Of a DNA stretch of 64,000 bases, positions 45,544-53,830 are shown piece by piece (the stretch's first letter is position 1; each line of letters opens with the position of its first letter). The notes below the pieces were generated by a model that saw nothing but the letters and a program-made list of their open reading frames with translations, had not been told where the DNA came from and did not search any database. The translations under genes were made by a program, and so were the position numbers. The stretch is from Serratia marcescens (lineage in GTDB: Bacteria; Pseudomonadota; Gammaproteobacteria; Enterobacterales; Enterobacteriaceae): positions 219,315 through 283,314 of the forward strand of contig NZ_MJAO01000004.1 of the NCBI RefSeq assembly GCF_001902635.1, in the 5' to 3' direction.

Positions 45544-46971
45544 TTACTTGATGCCCATCGCATCGCGCATGGTGAAGAACAGATCGGTCTGATCGGTCAA
45601 CCCTACCACGTTGGCGGCGTGCGGGCCGTAGGCCGCGACGCGCAGCTGGGTGCCGGTGTGCCCCTGTGATTCCTCTTCCGAGTTACCGTAGCTGAGGGTC
45701 ATCGGCGCGCCATCTTTGGTGGTCAAGGTCTGGGTCAGGCCTGGCGCTTTGGCGTCGGCGGCGACGATCTGGCTGGAGTGCGCGTGGTCGGCGGTGACGA
45801 TCACCAGCGTGTTGCCGTCGGCGCGGGCGAAGGCCAGCGCTTTTTGCACTGCCTCGTCCAGATCGACGGTTTCACCAATCTGCCCGCACGGGTTGGCGGC
45901 GTGATCCTGCTTATCGATCGATGCGCCTTCTACCTGCAAGAAGAAGCCGTTCGGGTTGTCTTTCAACAGCGCGATGGCTTTTTCGGTCATCGCCGCCAGC
46001 GTCGGCGTGGCGGCAGTGCGCGCCGGGTTGTTTTCGCAGGTTACCGCCGGTTTGTCGAGGTTGCCATGATAGCTGGCTTTCGGCCCCAGCCAGCGCACCG
46101 GCATGTTGCCGTCGGCGAACAGCCCCAGCAGCGGTTTTTGCTGGTTGGCCAGGGTAACGGCCTGCAATTCATCGGCATTGCTCACCCACTGGTAACCCTG
46201 CGCGGCGGCCTGGTCTTTCAGTGATTTTCCTTGCCATTCGCCGCTTTTCGCCAGCTGATTGAAGGATTTCGCACCGCCGCCCAGCGTGACGTCGGCGCGG
46301 GTTTTCAGCAGTTGTTCGGTGATGGAGCCGCGGCCGCCGTTTTCCAGCGCGTTAGCGGCGCATTTTTCGCTGGTCTCCTCCGGACCGTAGCATTTGCGCG
46401 AGGTGACGTGCGACACCAGCGCCGCCGGCGTGGCGTCCTGCAGTTCGGCGGTGGAGACGTTGCCGGTGGCTTTGCCGGCCGCCTTGGCGATCTCCAGCAG
46501 CGTTGGCTGGTCTTTGCCGTTCACGTCCACGCCGAGCGCGCCATTATAGGTTTTCACCCCGGTGGCCCAGGCAGTGGCGGAGGCGGCGGAGTCGGTCACG
46601 TAATCCGGTTTGTGGGTTTTCTTGTCCAGCGAGTAGTGGGTGTATTGCCCGGTCAGCGGCAGGGCGTCGATGCCCTTGAAGTAACCGCCTGCACCTTCGG
46701 CGTAGTTACGCGCGGCGGTGATCTCGGAATCCCCCATGCCGTCGCCGATCAGCAGGATCACGTTTTTCACCGTTTTGTCCGACAGCGACGCCTGCAGCGC
46801 GGCGGTCTGATCGCCGGCCAGGCGGCGCGCGCCGCCCGGTTCGACGAGGTTGCCGCGCGCGGCGCGTTCGGTCAGGCCATCGGCCTTGGCCGAGGTTTCC
46901 GCCGCGATGGCGGAGGAACAGAGCAGGGCGGACAGCACGGCGCCGGCGATCAGGGATACAGCAGGTTGCAT
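45544..46971 (-). CDS. phoA: alkaline phosphatase PhoA
   Basis: The 475-residue protein has a signal peptide ending SAIAAE. The catalytic serine is in [12 protein letters not shown], the first metal site in [19 protein letters not shown], and further metal ligands in DHAANPCG and [11 protein letters not shown], all as in E. coli PhoA (471). Two cysteine pairs are present (KCYG/KCAAN and TCENN/NPCG), consistent with periplasmic disulfides. It releases phosphate from monoesters under phosphate starvation. AAGGAGC precedes the ATG and a Pho box lies 75 bp upstream. Confidence 0.97.
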   Translation of the reverse strand: MQPAVSLIAGAVLSALLCSSAIAAETSAKADGLTERAARGNLVEPGGARRLAGDQTAALQASLSDKTVKNVILLIGDGMGDSEITAARNYAEGAGGYFKGIDALPLTGQYTHYSLDKKTHKPDYVTDSAASATAWATGVKTYNGALGVDVNGKDQPTLLEIAKAAGKATGNVSTAELQDATPAALVSHVTSRKCYGPEETSEKCAANALENGGRGSITEQLLKTRADVTLGGGAKSFNQLAKSGEWQGKSLKDQAAAQGYQWVSNADELQAVTLANQQKPLLGLFADGNMPVRWLGPKASYHGNLDKPAVTCENNPARTAATPTLAAMTEKAIALLKDNPNGFFLQVEGASIDKQDHAANPCGQIGETVDLDEAVQKALAFARADGNTLVIVTADHAHSSQIVAADAKAPGLTQTLTTKDGAPMTLSYGNSEEESQGHTGTQLRVAAYGPHAANVVGLTDQTDLFFTMRDAMGIK

Positions 46972-47045
46972 GGGGTAAGCTCCTTGTCGTAATACAACAA
47001 TGTAAATAACATCAAATTGTTACGTAAGGAGAGTAGAGCAGAGGG

Positions 47046-47063
47046 ATGACAATTTTATTACAG
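47046..47063 (-). promoter_or_regulatory. Pho box upstream of phoA
   Basis: On the minus strand CTGTAAT-AAAA-TTGTCAT matches the PhoB box (CTGTCAT-N4-CTGTCAT) at 12 of 14 informative positions with the correct 11-bp repeat period. Confidence 0.85.
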
Positions 47064-47103
47064 CGTGAAAGACGGGACGGCCCGGCGGCCATCCCGTTGA
47101 CGA

Positions 47104-47811
47104 TCAGGCGTCGCGCGCCGGGATAGCGAGCCCGCGCTGCACCGCCGGCCGCGCCAGACCGCGCTCCAGCCACTGCGCGACGCGCGGGAAGCGGTCGAAT
47201 TCCACCAGCTCGCGCGCCTCATAGAAACCGATCAGATTGCGCACCCAACCCAGCAGCGAGATATCGGCGATGGTGTAGTCCGCGCCCATGATCCAGTCGC
47301 GGCCTTCAAGACGCGTTTCCAGCACGCCGAGCAGGCGTTTCGATTCGTTCTTGTAGCGCTCCAGCGGCCTTTTGTCTTCATACTCGCGCCCGGCGAATTT
47401 ATGGAAGAAACCGAGCTGGCCGAACATCGGGCCGACCGCCGCCATCTGGAAGAACACCCACTGGATAGTTTCGTAGCGCTGCGCCGGATCCTGCGGCAGG
47501 AAACGGCCGCTCTTTTCCGCCAGGTAGAGCAGAATAGCGCCGGACTCGAACAGCGGGAGCGGCCGGCCGCCGGGGCCGTCGGGATCGATGATCGCCGGGA
47601 TCTTGCCGTTCGGGTTCAGCGCCAGGAATTCCGGCGTCCAGGTTTCGTTGTTGCCGATGTCGATCAGGTGCGCTTCATAGGGCAGGCCGATCTCTTCCAG
47701 CATGATGGACACTTTGACGCCGTTCGGCGTCGGCAGAGAATAGAGCTGCAGCCGTTCCGGATGCTGAGCCGGCCAGCGTTTGACGATCGGGAATTGGGTG
47801 GAATCGAGCAT
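47104..47811 (-). CDS. glutathione S-transferase family protein (YfcG/YghU-like)
   Basis: The 235-residue protein has a thioredoxin-like N-terminal domain (LQLYSLPTPNGVKVSIMLEEIGLPYEAHLIDI, with the typical cis-proline region NPNGKIPAIIDPD and ESGAILLYLAE). The C-terminal helical domain contains DWIMGADYTIADISLLGWV. The TPNG and NGKIPAI patterns are those of the Nu-class GSTs YfcG and YghU, which have disulfide-bond reductase activity with glutathione. It stands alone between phoA and the ArsR/P450 pair. Confidence 0.88.
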   Translation of the reverse strand: MLDSTQFPIVKRWPAQHPERLQLYSLPTPNGVKVSIMLEEIGLPYEAHLIDIGNNETWTPEFLALNPNGKIPAIIDPDGPGGRPLPLFESGAILLYLAEKSGRFLPQDPAQRYETIQWVFFQMAAVGPMFGQLGFFHKFAGREYEDKRPLERYKNESKRLLGVLETRLEGRDWIMGADYTIADISLLGWVRNLIGFYEARELVEFDRFPRVAQWLERGLARPAVQRGLAIPARDA

Positions 47812-47885
47812 GGAAACTCCTCGGGTTGGCGGGGTCGCTTAAGCGTACCCCTTGAGTATTGCAGTAAAGCTACTCCGCCGCCGGG

Positions 47886-48569
47886 TTATACCGTGAGCTC
47901 AAAATGTGCGGCCAGCGCTTTTTTACCGGCGGGGGTCAGCTGTAGCTCGCGGCTGTCGAGCCGGCGGACGATCCAGCCGCGCTTGATAAAGGCGGCCAAC
48001 AGCGCGGCGCCCAGCGCGCCGCCGAGGTGAGAGCGGCGTTCGCTCCAGTCCAGGCAGCCGCAGGCGAAGCGGCGGCGGGTGGGTGCGGGGGAACAATCGA
48101 CGCCCAACCGCGCCAGCGCGGCCTGACCGGCATCGCTTAACCGGTAGTCTTCCTCGCCGGTTAGCCAGTTCAGCGCATGCAGCCGGTCGTGCAGCTTCAC
48201 CGCCACCTCGCCCGCCATATGGTCGTAGCAGGTGCGGGCATACTGCAGCGAAGTGGGCGTGCTGCTTTTCACCGATGCGCGCGGCATGCCCGCCAGCGCC
48301 ATCAGGCCCTCCAGCGCTTCGGCCACCGGCTGACCGGCCAGCCGGAAATAGCGATAGCGCCCCTGTTTGACGCAGGCGACCAGCCGCTGTTCCAGCAGTT
48401 TCGCCAGATGCGCGCTGGCGGTGGACGGCGCGACCTCGACCACCGCGCTGAGTTCGGTGGCAGTATAGGCGCGCTCGTCCATCAACAGGCACAGCATACG
48501 CGCCCGGGTGCGGTCGGCGATGGCGGCGCTCAGCGCCGCTAAACGATCTTCTATGTCGATGTTATGCAT
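47886..48569 (-). CDS. ArsR family HTH regulator, divergent from a P450 gene
   Basis: The 227-residue protein has an ArsR winged HTH (IADRTRARMLCLLMDERAYTATELSAVVEVAPSTASAHLAKLLEQRLVACVKQGRYRYFRL, about 18-80). A long C-terminal part carries a conserved FACGCLDWSERRSHLGGALG block found in a subgroup of longer ArsR-like regulators. The gene starts inside a perfect 9-bp inverted repeat. It is divergent from the P450 and ABM genes, which it probably represses. The inducer is unknown; metal sensing is not obvious beyond the CGC motif. Confidence 0.85.
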   Translation of the reverse strand: MHNIDIEDRLAALSAAIADRTRARMLCLLMDERAYTATELSAVVEVAPSTASAHLAKLLEQRLVACVKQGRYRYFRLAGQPVAEALEGLMALAGMPRASVKSSTPTSLQYARTCYDHMAGEVAVKLHDRLHALNWLTGEEDYRLSDAGQAALARLGVDCSPAPTRRRFACGCLDWSERRSHLGGALGAALLAAFIKRGWIVRRLDSRELQLTPAGKKALAAHFELTV

Positions 48570-48592
48570 ACTTCGAGGTTAGACGAAGTATG
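48567..48592. promoter_or_regulatory. perfect inverted repeat overlapping the ArsR start, probable operator
   Basis: CATACTTCG (48567-48575) and CGAAGTATG (48584-48592) form a perfect 9-bp inverted repeat with an 8-bp spacer. The left arm includes the ATG of the ArsR gene and the P450 start is 58 bp away on the other side. Confidence 0.8.
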
Positions 48593-48649
48593 ACCGTGCG
48601 TCCATCGCTAGCATGCGGTTATCGCCATCTGGCAACGAGGGAGAAAACC

Positions 48650-49669
48650 ATGTCCGTATGTCCTTACGCCGCCGCGCTCGCCGCCGAGCCGCAGGCCCAA
48701 TATCGCACCCTGCCGCCCCTGAGCTGGGATAGCGCATGGCAGTGTTGGGTGGCCGCAACGCCGCAGGTGGTACGAGAAGCTTTGCTCAATGCCGATCTCG
48801 GCGTGCGGCCGGCCGATGAGCCGGTACCGGCGGCCTTGCTGGAGACGCCGATGGCGCCGCTGTTCGCCGGGCTGGCGCGGATGCGCGACGGCGAGGATCA
48901 CCACACGCTTAAGGCGGCGCTGCAGCGGGCGTTGGCTTCCTGCGACGATACCCTGATTCAGCAAACCGCGGCACAGTGCGCGGCGCGGTTAGCGCCGTCT
49001 GCGTCCGCGGCGGCGGCGATCACCCGCTTTAACTACGGATTGCCGGTTTGCACCCTTGGCGCATTGTTGGGCGTGCCCGATGCGCAGTGGCAACGCCTGA
49101 TCGACGACAGCCTGGACTTCGTCCGATGTATCGCGCCCGGCGGTACGCCGCCGCAGCTGGCGCGCGGTATCTCGGCGGCGCAGCGGCTCTGCGCCCGGTT
49201 GGCGGCGGGGAATGGCGTGCTGCGCAAAGCATTGGCGCGGGAAATTGGCGACGCCCGGCTTGAGTTGGCCAATGCGCTCGGCCTGTTGTTTCAGGCCTGC
49301 GAGGCGACGGCGGGCTGGATCGGGCAGGCATTTTTGCTGGCGCGGCAGGGCGGTGAAGTGGACACCGCCCTGGATCGGGTGCGGGCGCTAACGCCGCCGA
49401 TCCAAAACACGCGCCGTTTTGTCTTGCGCGAGACGCAGCTTGCCGGTTGCACGCTGCGCGTGGGGCAGACCGTCTTGCTGTTGCTCGGCACCGATGGCGA
49501 ACTGGCGTTCGGCGCGGGGGCGCACCGTTGCCCGGGCGAACGCTGGGCGAGGATTATCGCGCGCTGCGGCGTCGCGCATCTGTGTTCGCTGGATATTGAT
49601 GAGCGGGCGTTGAAACAGGTGCAGTGGCGCAGTTCGCACAATGCGCGCGTACCTGAATTTTACCGTTGA
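48650..49669 (+). CDS. compact cytochrome P450-like protein
   Basis: The 339-residue protein has the haem-binding loop FGAGAHRCPG with Cys294, clear for P450. It is 60 or more residues shorter than bacterial P450s of about 400. The I-helix stretch reads LLFQACEATAGWIG (acidic residue kept, one threonine replaced by alanine). The K-helix ExxR is DRVR (Asp242 to Arg245). Only 49 residues separate that Arg from the cysteine because the meander between LLLLG and FGAG is almost absent. It may be a divergent active enzyme or a haem protein with another role. It starts at 48650 with GAGGGA upstream and is followed closely by an ABM monooxygenase gene. Confidence 0.83.
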   Translation: MSVCPYAAALAAEPQAQYRTLPPLSWDSAWQCWVAATPQVVREALLNADLGVRPADEPVPAALLETPMAPLFAGLARMRDGEDHHTLKAALQRALASCDDTLIQQTAAQCAARLAPSASAAAAITRFNYGLPVCTLGALLGVPDAQWQRLIDDSLDFVRCIAPGGTPPQLARGISAAQRLCARLAAGNGVLRKALAREIGDARLELANALGLLFQACEATAGWIGQAFLLARQGGEVDTALDRVRALTPPIQNTRRFVLRETQLAGCTLRVGQTVLLLLGTDGELAFGAGAHRCPGERWARIIARCGVAHLCSLDIDERALKQVQWRSSHNARVPEFYR

Positions 49670-49681
49670 GAGGAGACGATG

Positions 49682-50029
49682 ATGATCGCCGTGATTTTTG
49701 AACTGCAGGCCGCCGACGGGCGGCGCGATACCTACCTGGCGCTGGCGGCGGAGCTGAAGCCGCTGCTGGCGCAGATCGACGGATTCATTTCCATCGAGCG
49801 CTTTCAAAGCCTGGCCGATCCTGCGCGCCTGCTGTCGCTCTCTTTTTGGCGCGACGAAGCGGCGGTGCAGCAGTGGCGCAATCTCGAGCAGCACCGAGCG
49901 GCGCAGGCGCGCGGCCGCGGCGAAGTGCTGGCGCAGTATCGGCTGCGGGTGGCGGAGGTGGTGCGGGACTACGGGCTGGATCGGCGTGAACAGGTGCCGC
50001 AGGATAGCCGTGGCTATCACCGCACCTGA
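49682..50029 (+). CDS. antibiotic biosynthesis monooxygenase (ABM) domain protein
   Basis: The 115-residue protein is a single ABM domain: MIAVIFELQAADGRRDTYLALAAELKPLLAQIDGFISIERFQS, then LLSLSFWRDEAAVQQWRNLEQHRAAQARGR. Its dimeric ferredoxin-like fold is used by cofactor-free oxygenases, haem-degrading enzymes and quinol monooxygenases. Two ATG codons are adjacent (49679 and 49682); the second is better spaced from AGGAG. It follows the P450 gene by 12 bp and should be co-transcribed with it. The substrate is unknown. Confidence 0.85.
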   Translation: MIAVIFELQAADGRRDTYLALAAELKPLLAQIDGFISIERFQSLADPARLLSLSFWRDEAAVQQWRNLEQHRAAQARGRGEVLAQYRLRVAEVVRDYGLDRREQVPQDSRGYHRT

Positions 50030-50049
50030 AGAAAGCCCGCCGGTGGCGC

Positions 50050-50084
50050 AATGCCGCTCACTTAAGCCTGAGTGGCATTTTTTT
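50050..50084 (+). terminator. terminator of the P450-ABM operon
   Basis: AATGCCGCTCA pairs with TGAGTGGCATT (one G-T pair) over an 8-nt loop and is followed by a T-run. Confidence 0.9.
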
Positions 50085-50310
50085 ATCCAGCCTCTGGGCA
50101 TTCTGTGCAGGGGAATTGCCGTAAAAACCCCGAATTTCTCTGTTACTGCAATGAACGGCAATTGAAGGGGCCGCGCCTTCGGCCCCTGGCTCGGTCGAGG
50201 TGCGTGAGCCACATGTGGCATCTCGCTTTTATCGGCCGAAAACTTCACGAACACCTGCGTAAAAACGCTAACTGACCAGCATTACGCCAGCGGCGGGCTT
50301 TCGTCGTCCG
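50085..50310. other. intergenic region without a supported gene
   Basis: About 225 bp between the P450-ABM terminator and the isochorismatase-like gene. A GGGGCC...GGCCCC hairpin at about 50166-50187 is the only structure seen; short open frames have no supporting features. Confidence 0.4.
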
Positions 50311-51042
50311 TTATTTCGCTTCGCTGCCCACTTTCATTGCCCCGGCGTAGCGGGCGCCCATCCCCCAGGCGGCGCCGTGGTCGCGGGCGATCTGCAATAC
50401 GTCTCCCGCCGTAGCTTTGCGGCTCCAGTCCTGCTGCCATTCCAGCATCAACGCCACCCAGTTGATGGGCGTGGCGCCCGCCTGTATCAGGCGTTGCATG
50501 GCGTTGTTTTGGCTGTCTGGCGTAATGTCGCCGGTGACGTCCGACAGGATATAAACCTCATATCCCTCGCCCAGGGCGGACAGCGCCGGCAGCATCACGC
50601 AGCTGGCGGTCCACAGCCCGCCGATGATGATTTTCTTGCGGCCGGATTGTTTGATCAGATCCACCACGCGCCGATCCTGCCAGACGTTGATGGCGGTGCG
50701 GTCGTACACCTGCAGGTCCGGGCGTGCCTGCGTCACCTGCTGGAATACCGGCCCGGCGAAGCTTTTGGCGTTGGCCGAGGCCAGAATGGTCGGCACGTTG
50801 AACACCTTGGCGGCCTTGGCGATGCCGGCGGCGTTATTCACCAGGTTGGTTTGATCGATAGAGGAAATGGTCATGCCGAACATGTCCTGCAGATCGACCA
50901 GCAGCAACAGGCTGTTCTCGGCGGTCAGCGGCTGCACATAACCCGCCTGGCGGCTGTCGGCGGCGGGGGATTGCGCCAGCGCGGCGACGGGGGCGGTGGC
51001 GGCGCTCAGGCCGAGCATCAGGGCGAATAAGGTCTTTTTCAT
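50311..51042 (-). CDS. secreted isochorismatase-family hydrolase
   Basis: The 243-residue protein has a signal peptide (MKKTLFALMLGLSAATAPVAALAQ). The cysteine hydrolase fold shows the catalytic Asp in LLLLVDLQDMFG, a Lys/Arg region, and the nucleophilic Cys in IIGGLWTASCVMLPALSALGEGYEVYILSD. It resembles YcaC-type hydrolases, but the signal peptide places it in the periplasm, which is uncommon. I start at 51042, five bases after GGAG. It is divergent from a LysR gene with an inverted repeat between them. Confidence 0.86.
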   Translation of the reverse strand: MKKTLFALMLGLSAATAPVAALAQSPAADSRQAGYVQPLTAENSLLLLVDLQDMFGMTISSIDQTNLVNNAAGIAKAAKVFNVPTILASANAKSFAGPVFQQVTQARPDLQVYDRTAINVWQDRRVVDLIKQSGRKKIIIGGLWTASCVMLPALSALGEGYEVYILSDVTGDITPDSQNNAMQRLIQAGATPINWVALMLEWQQDWSRKATAGDVLQIARDHGAAWGMGARYAGAMKVGSEAK

Positions 51043-51123
51043 TATTAACTCCATGATTATCAGTAGATTAAATTCACTTTCCACTCAGGGAAGCGGTTGA
51101 ATAAAGTCTACTGAGGTTGTTGG

Positions 51124-51161
51124 GGTTAATAATCTGTGTTTTATTGAATTTATAATTAACC
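51124..51161. promoter_or_regulatory. inverted repeat, candidate LysR operator
   Basis: GGTTAAT (51124-51130) and ATTAACC (51155-51161) form a 7-bp inverted repeat in the 132-bp gap between the hydrolase and LysR genes; the right arm lies just upstream of the LysR start. Confidence 0.5.
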
Positions 51162-51174
51162 ATTAGGACATAAT

Positions 51175-52071
51175 ATGGACGTGCTACTGACGATGCGTGC
51201 CTTTCGCCGCGTGGTTGAGCGCAACAGTTTCTATAAGGCGGCGGAGGATCTGGCGATCACGCCGGCGGCGTTGAGCAAGCAGATTAAGCAGTTGGAAAAC
51301 CGGTTGGGTACGCTGTTGCTGGTGCGCACCACCCGCAGTATGAGCCTGACCGAAGCCGGGCAGCTCTATTACCAGGAAGCCTGTCGGTTGCTCGGCGAGT
51401 TCGACGCGCTGGAGCAGACGGTTGCCGCCAGTGCGCAGCAGGTCTCCGGCACGCTGCGGGTCAATGCGCCGCTCTCGTTCGGCCTGACGGTGCTGTCGCC
51501 GCTGCTGCCGCCGTTTATGCAACGCTACCCGCAGCTGCAGGTGGAACTGACGCTGGACGACAGGGTATTGGACATAGTGGCGGCCGGTTTCGATATTTCC
51601 TTGCGTATTCGCCGACGGCTGCCGGATTCTTCCCTCAGCGCCCGGGCACTGGGTGAAGTGCACCAGCGAATTTGCGCCGCGCCCGGCTATTTGGCGCAGC
51701 ACGGCGTGCCGCAAACGCCGAATGACTTGCCGCGGCACAGCTGTCTGGCCTATTCCCTGGCGGAAAGGCCGGGGCAGTGGCAGTTCACCGCTGGCGAGGA
51801 GAGCCTGAGCGTGACGTTCACTCCCCGGTTGATCGCCAACAACAGCCTGATGCTGCGGGATATGCTGGTGGCGGGATTGGGCATCGGTTCGCTGCCGTCG
51901 TTCGTGGCGGATCCCGAGATCGCCGCCGGCAGGCTGGTGCGGTTGTTCCCTGAACAGATTGCCGAAGTGCATCAGGTCTTCGCGGTTTACCCGACGCGCC
52001 GGCATGTGCAGCAGAAAGTGAGTTTATTCACCGAGTTTGTGCGAGAACAGGGATTGATGACGGCGAATTGA
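51175..52071 (+). CDS. LysR family transcriptional regulator (isochorismatase-linked)
   Basis: The 298-residue protein has an N-terminal HTH (MRAFRRVVERNSFYKAAEDLAITPAALSKQIKQLENRLGTLLLVRTTRSMSLTEAG) and a C-terminal effector domain of the CrgA/DmlR-like group (GTLRVNAPLSFGLTVLSPLLPPFMQRYPQLQVEL). It is divergent from the secreted hydrolase gene and likely controls it. The ligand is unknown. Confidence 0.9.
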   Translation: MDVLLTMRAFRRVVERNSFYKAAEDLAITPAALSKQIKQLENRLGTLLLVRTTRSMSLTEAGQLYYQEACRLLGEFDALEQTVAASAQQVSGTLRVNAPLSFGLTVLSPLLPPFMQRYPQLQVELTLDDRVLDIVAAGFDISLRIRRRLPDSSLSARALGEVHQRICAAPGYLAQHGVPQTPNDLPRHSCLAYSLAERPGQWQFTAGEESLSVTFTPRLIANNSLMLRDMLVAGLGIGSLPSFVADPEIAAGRLVRLFPEQIAEVHQVFAVYPTRRHVQQKVSLFTEFVREQGLMTAN

Positions 52072-52180
52072 CAACGGCGCACGGTTGTCATATTCATTAG
52101 CTATGAAAAAATCTTACCGCCCATTCGCGCAAATTATTATCACCATGCTTCGTGTGGTGGGATAGCGCGTGTGTCGCCAA

Positions 52181-52212
52181 TAAAAAACCCGCCGGCAAGG
52201 CGGGTTTTTTTA
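52181..52212 (+). terminator. intrinsic terminator upstream of the kinase gene
   Basis: AAAAAACCCGCC-GGCAA-GGCGGGTTTTTTT, a strong terminator 110 bp after the LysR stop and 30 bp before the kinase start. It ends either the LysR mRNA or a short transcript starting in between. Confidence 0.88.
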
Positions 52213-52241
52213 TCCCCTTCCGGCAACGACCGGAGAACGTC

Positions 52242-52739
52242 ATGAAAACCTACCCTGCAGTTTTACACCTGATGTGCGGCAAGGCTGGCGCAGGCAAATC
52301 GACGCTGGCGCAGCGTTTGGCGCAGCAACCGCAAACGCTGTTGTTGGTCGAAGATGCGTGGCTGGCGACGCTGTATGAACAGGAGATGGCCAGCCTGCAA
52401 GACTATGCGCGCTGTTCAGAACGGTTGCGGCGGGCGCTGGGCGGGCACCTCGTTCAGCTGCTGCACGGCGGCTGGTCCGTGGCGCTCGATTTCCCGATGA
52501 ATACGCCGGACAGGCGGCGCTGGGCCAAAGCGTTGGCGGAGGAGGCCGGCGTCGCACACTGCCTGCACTTTCTCGACCTCAGCCATGCGCAGTGCCTGAG
52601 CCGGATAACGCTGAGAAACGCGCGCGGCGAGCACCCGTTTACACTGAGCGAAGCGGAGTTTGAGCGCCTGGCACAGTACTTTGTTCCCCCGGCGGAAGAG
52701 GAAAGGATGACCGTCTTGCGTTATGGCGAACAGGACTGA
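52242..52739 (+). CDS. small AAA/P-loop kinase-like protein
   Basis: The 165-residue protein has a Walker A motif (MCGKAGAGKSTLAQRLAQ) and an aspartate in VALDFPMNTPDRRRW. The arginine-rich lid-like region RITLRNARGEHPFTLSEAEFERLAQYFVPPAEEE is typical of the ATP-binding protein/zeta-toxin-like or phosphotransferase group (AAA_33). Members phosphorylate small molecules such as aminoglycosides or nucleotides; the substrate here is not predictable. Start at 52242 with CGGAGAAC upstream. Confidence 0.8.
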   Translation: MKTYPAVLHLMCGKAGAGKSTLAQRLAQQPQTLLLVEDAWLATLYEQEMASLQDYARCSERLRRALGGHLVQLLHGGWSVALDFPMNTPDRRRWAKALAEEAGVAHCLHFLDLSHAQCLSRITLRNARGEHPFTLSEAEFERLAQYFVPPAEEERMTVLRYGEQD

Positions 52740-52771
52740 AAACCGGCGCCATGACGGCGCCGGCAACAGGG

Positions 52772-53278
52772 TTAGGCTTCGGCGTTAAACTCGTTGTGGA
52801 AGGCGACTTCCGCACACGGCAGCGCGCCCTGGAAGGTGATGGCGCGGAAGTAGTCTTGCGGCACGCCCGGCAAGGTCAGCGCCGTCTGCGCCTGGAAGCC
52901 GAAACGGCCGTAATAGTTCGGATCGCCCAGCACCACGCAGCCTGCGGCGTGTTTCTCTTGCAGTTCGGCCAATAGCTGGCGGATCAGCCGGCTGCCGATC
53001 CCCTGACCCTGATAGTCCGGCAGCACCGACACCGGCGCCAGCCCGTACCAACCGGCGGTGCCGTTGCTAAGCACGACCGGCGAGACGGACGCGTGTCCGA
53101 TCGGTGTGCCATTGTGTTCGGCGACCAGCGACAGTGTGAGAGCATCCGCCGCGCGCAGCGCATTGACGATAAACTGCTCGGTGTGGCTGGTGTGTTCGGC
53201 ATGCAAGAACGCGGCGGCGGTCAGGGTGGTGATGGCGGCGATGTCGGCCGGCGTTTCGTGGCGTAAAGTGATGTTCAT
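52772..53278 (-). CDS. GNAT N-acetyltransferase, candidate YjhQ-like antitoxin
   Basis: The 168-residue protein starts MNITLRHETPADIAAITTLTAAAF. The acetyl-CoA motif lies in VSVLPDYQGQGIGSRLIRQLLAELQ and the family block in VVLGDPNYYGRFGFQ, as in YhbS-like GNAT proteins. It is 61 bp downstream of a TopAI (YjhX)-like gene on the same strand. In E. coli the toxin TopAI is paired with YjhQ, a GNAT-fold antitoxin, so this pair may be the equivalent module. An ordinary acetyltransferase role is the alternative. Confidence 0.82.
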   Translation of the reverse strand: MNITLRHETPADIAAITTLTAAAFLHAEHTSHTEQFIVNALRAADALTLSLVAEHNGTPIGHASVSPVVLSNGTAGWYGLAPVSVLPDYQGQGIGSRLIRQLLAELQEKHAAGCVVLGDPNYYGRFGFQAQTALTLPGVPQDYFRAITFQGALPCAEVAFHNEFNAEA

Positions 53279-53339
53279 AGTTGTATCCTGATCAATAAGG
53301 CTGAGCCGACCGGGCTGCCTGCCCGGCCGGTATCGATGA

Positions 53340-53597
53340 TTAACGGTTATCCAGCTGCGCACGCACGGCCTTGAGCCCGGCGAAGGTGACGCGATAAGGG
53401 CGCCCCTGGCGAGAGAGGATCAGGCGTTTGGTTTTGAGCTTGGTGAAAACGGCCAGCGAGCAGTCGGCCAGGCCGAGCCCTTCGCGGGTGTAGCATTCGA
53501 CGTGGGTGACGTGACCGGCGTCGCTGCGGGTGAAGGCGATATAACCGCCTTTGGCCAACACGTGCAGCACGCGTTGTTCCGCTTTGGAAATGTTCAT
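53340..53597 (-). CDS. YjhX/TopAI-family protein (topoisomerase I inhibitor toxin homologue)
   Basis: The 85-residue protein matches E. coli YjhX along its length: [20 protein letters not shown], then [37 protein letters not shown] and the C-terminal VRAQLDNR. TopAI inhibits DNA topoisomerase I when overexpressed in E. coli. I start at 53597; an in-frame codon 12 residues upstream is not conserved. A GNAT gene follows, as in topAI-yjhQ. Toxicity of this copy is not shown by sequence. Confidence 0.88.
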   Translation of the reverse strand: MNISKAEQRVLHVLAKGGYIAFTRSDAGHVTHVECYTREGLGLADCSLAVFTKLKTKRLILSRQGRPYRVTFAGLKAVRAQLDNR

Positions 53598-53691
53598 GTT
53601 GGGAGATCCTGTAATAACCCCAGATACGCGCATCCCCGCGCAAACGCGCGTCGGATACGTCAGAGTCCCTCGCCATACGGCAAGGAAGCGA

Positions 53692-53718
53692 CTATCGGGT
53701 GGTTACAATCTCCAACAT
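53692..53718 (-). CDS. candidate 8-codon leader peptide upstream of the TopAI-like gene
   Basis: ATG at 53718 opens the short frame MLEIVTTR, ending at TAG 53692-53694, with GAGG five bases upstream of the ATG. It lies 95 bp upstream of the TopAI-like start. In E. coli, topAI expression is controlled by translation of a small upstream ORF (toiL), so a leader peptide is expected here, but size and sequence are not known to be conserved. Confidence 0.3.
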   Translation of the reverse strand: MLEIVTTR

Positions 53719-53830
53719 ACAGGCCTCGGGTAGTGAAAAACGCCAGGGCGGCGTTTAAGCGCAGTTAATGTAGCCAATGGCCGGTTGGCTGTCAATTTGC
53801 CGGCGGCGCGGGCCGCCGGCGAAAGGCCAA

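Noticed and set aside
53347..53676. 109-codon frame overlapping the TopAI-like gene in another frame of the same strand
   Set aside because: No good ribosome site at its ATG and an Arg/Pro-rich composition. The other frame encodes the conserved YjhX protein. It was considered as a toiL-like upstream ORF but it runs through the whole gene.
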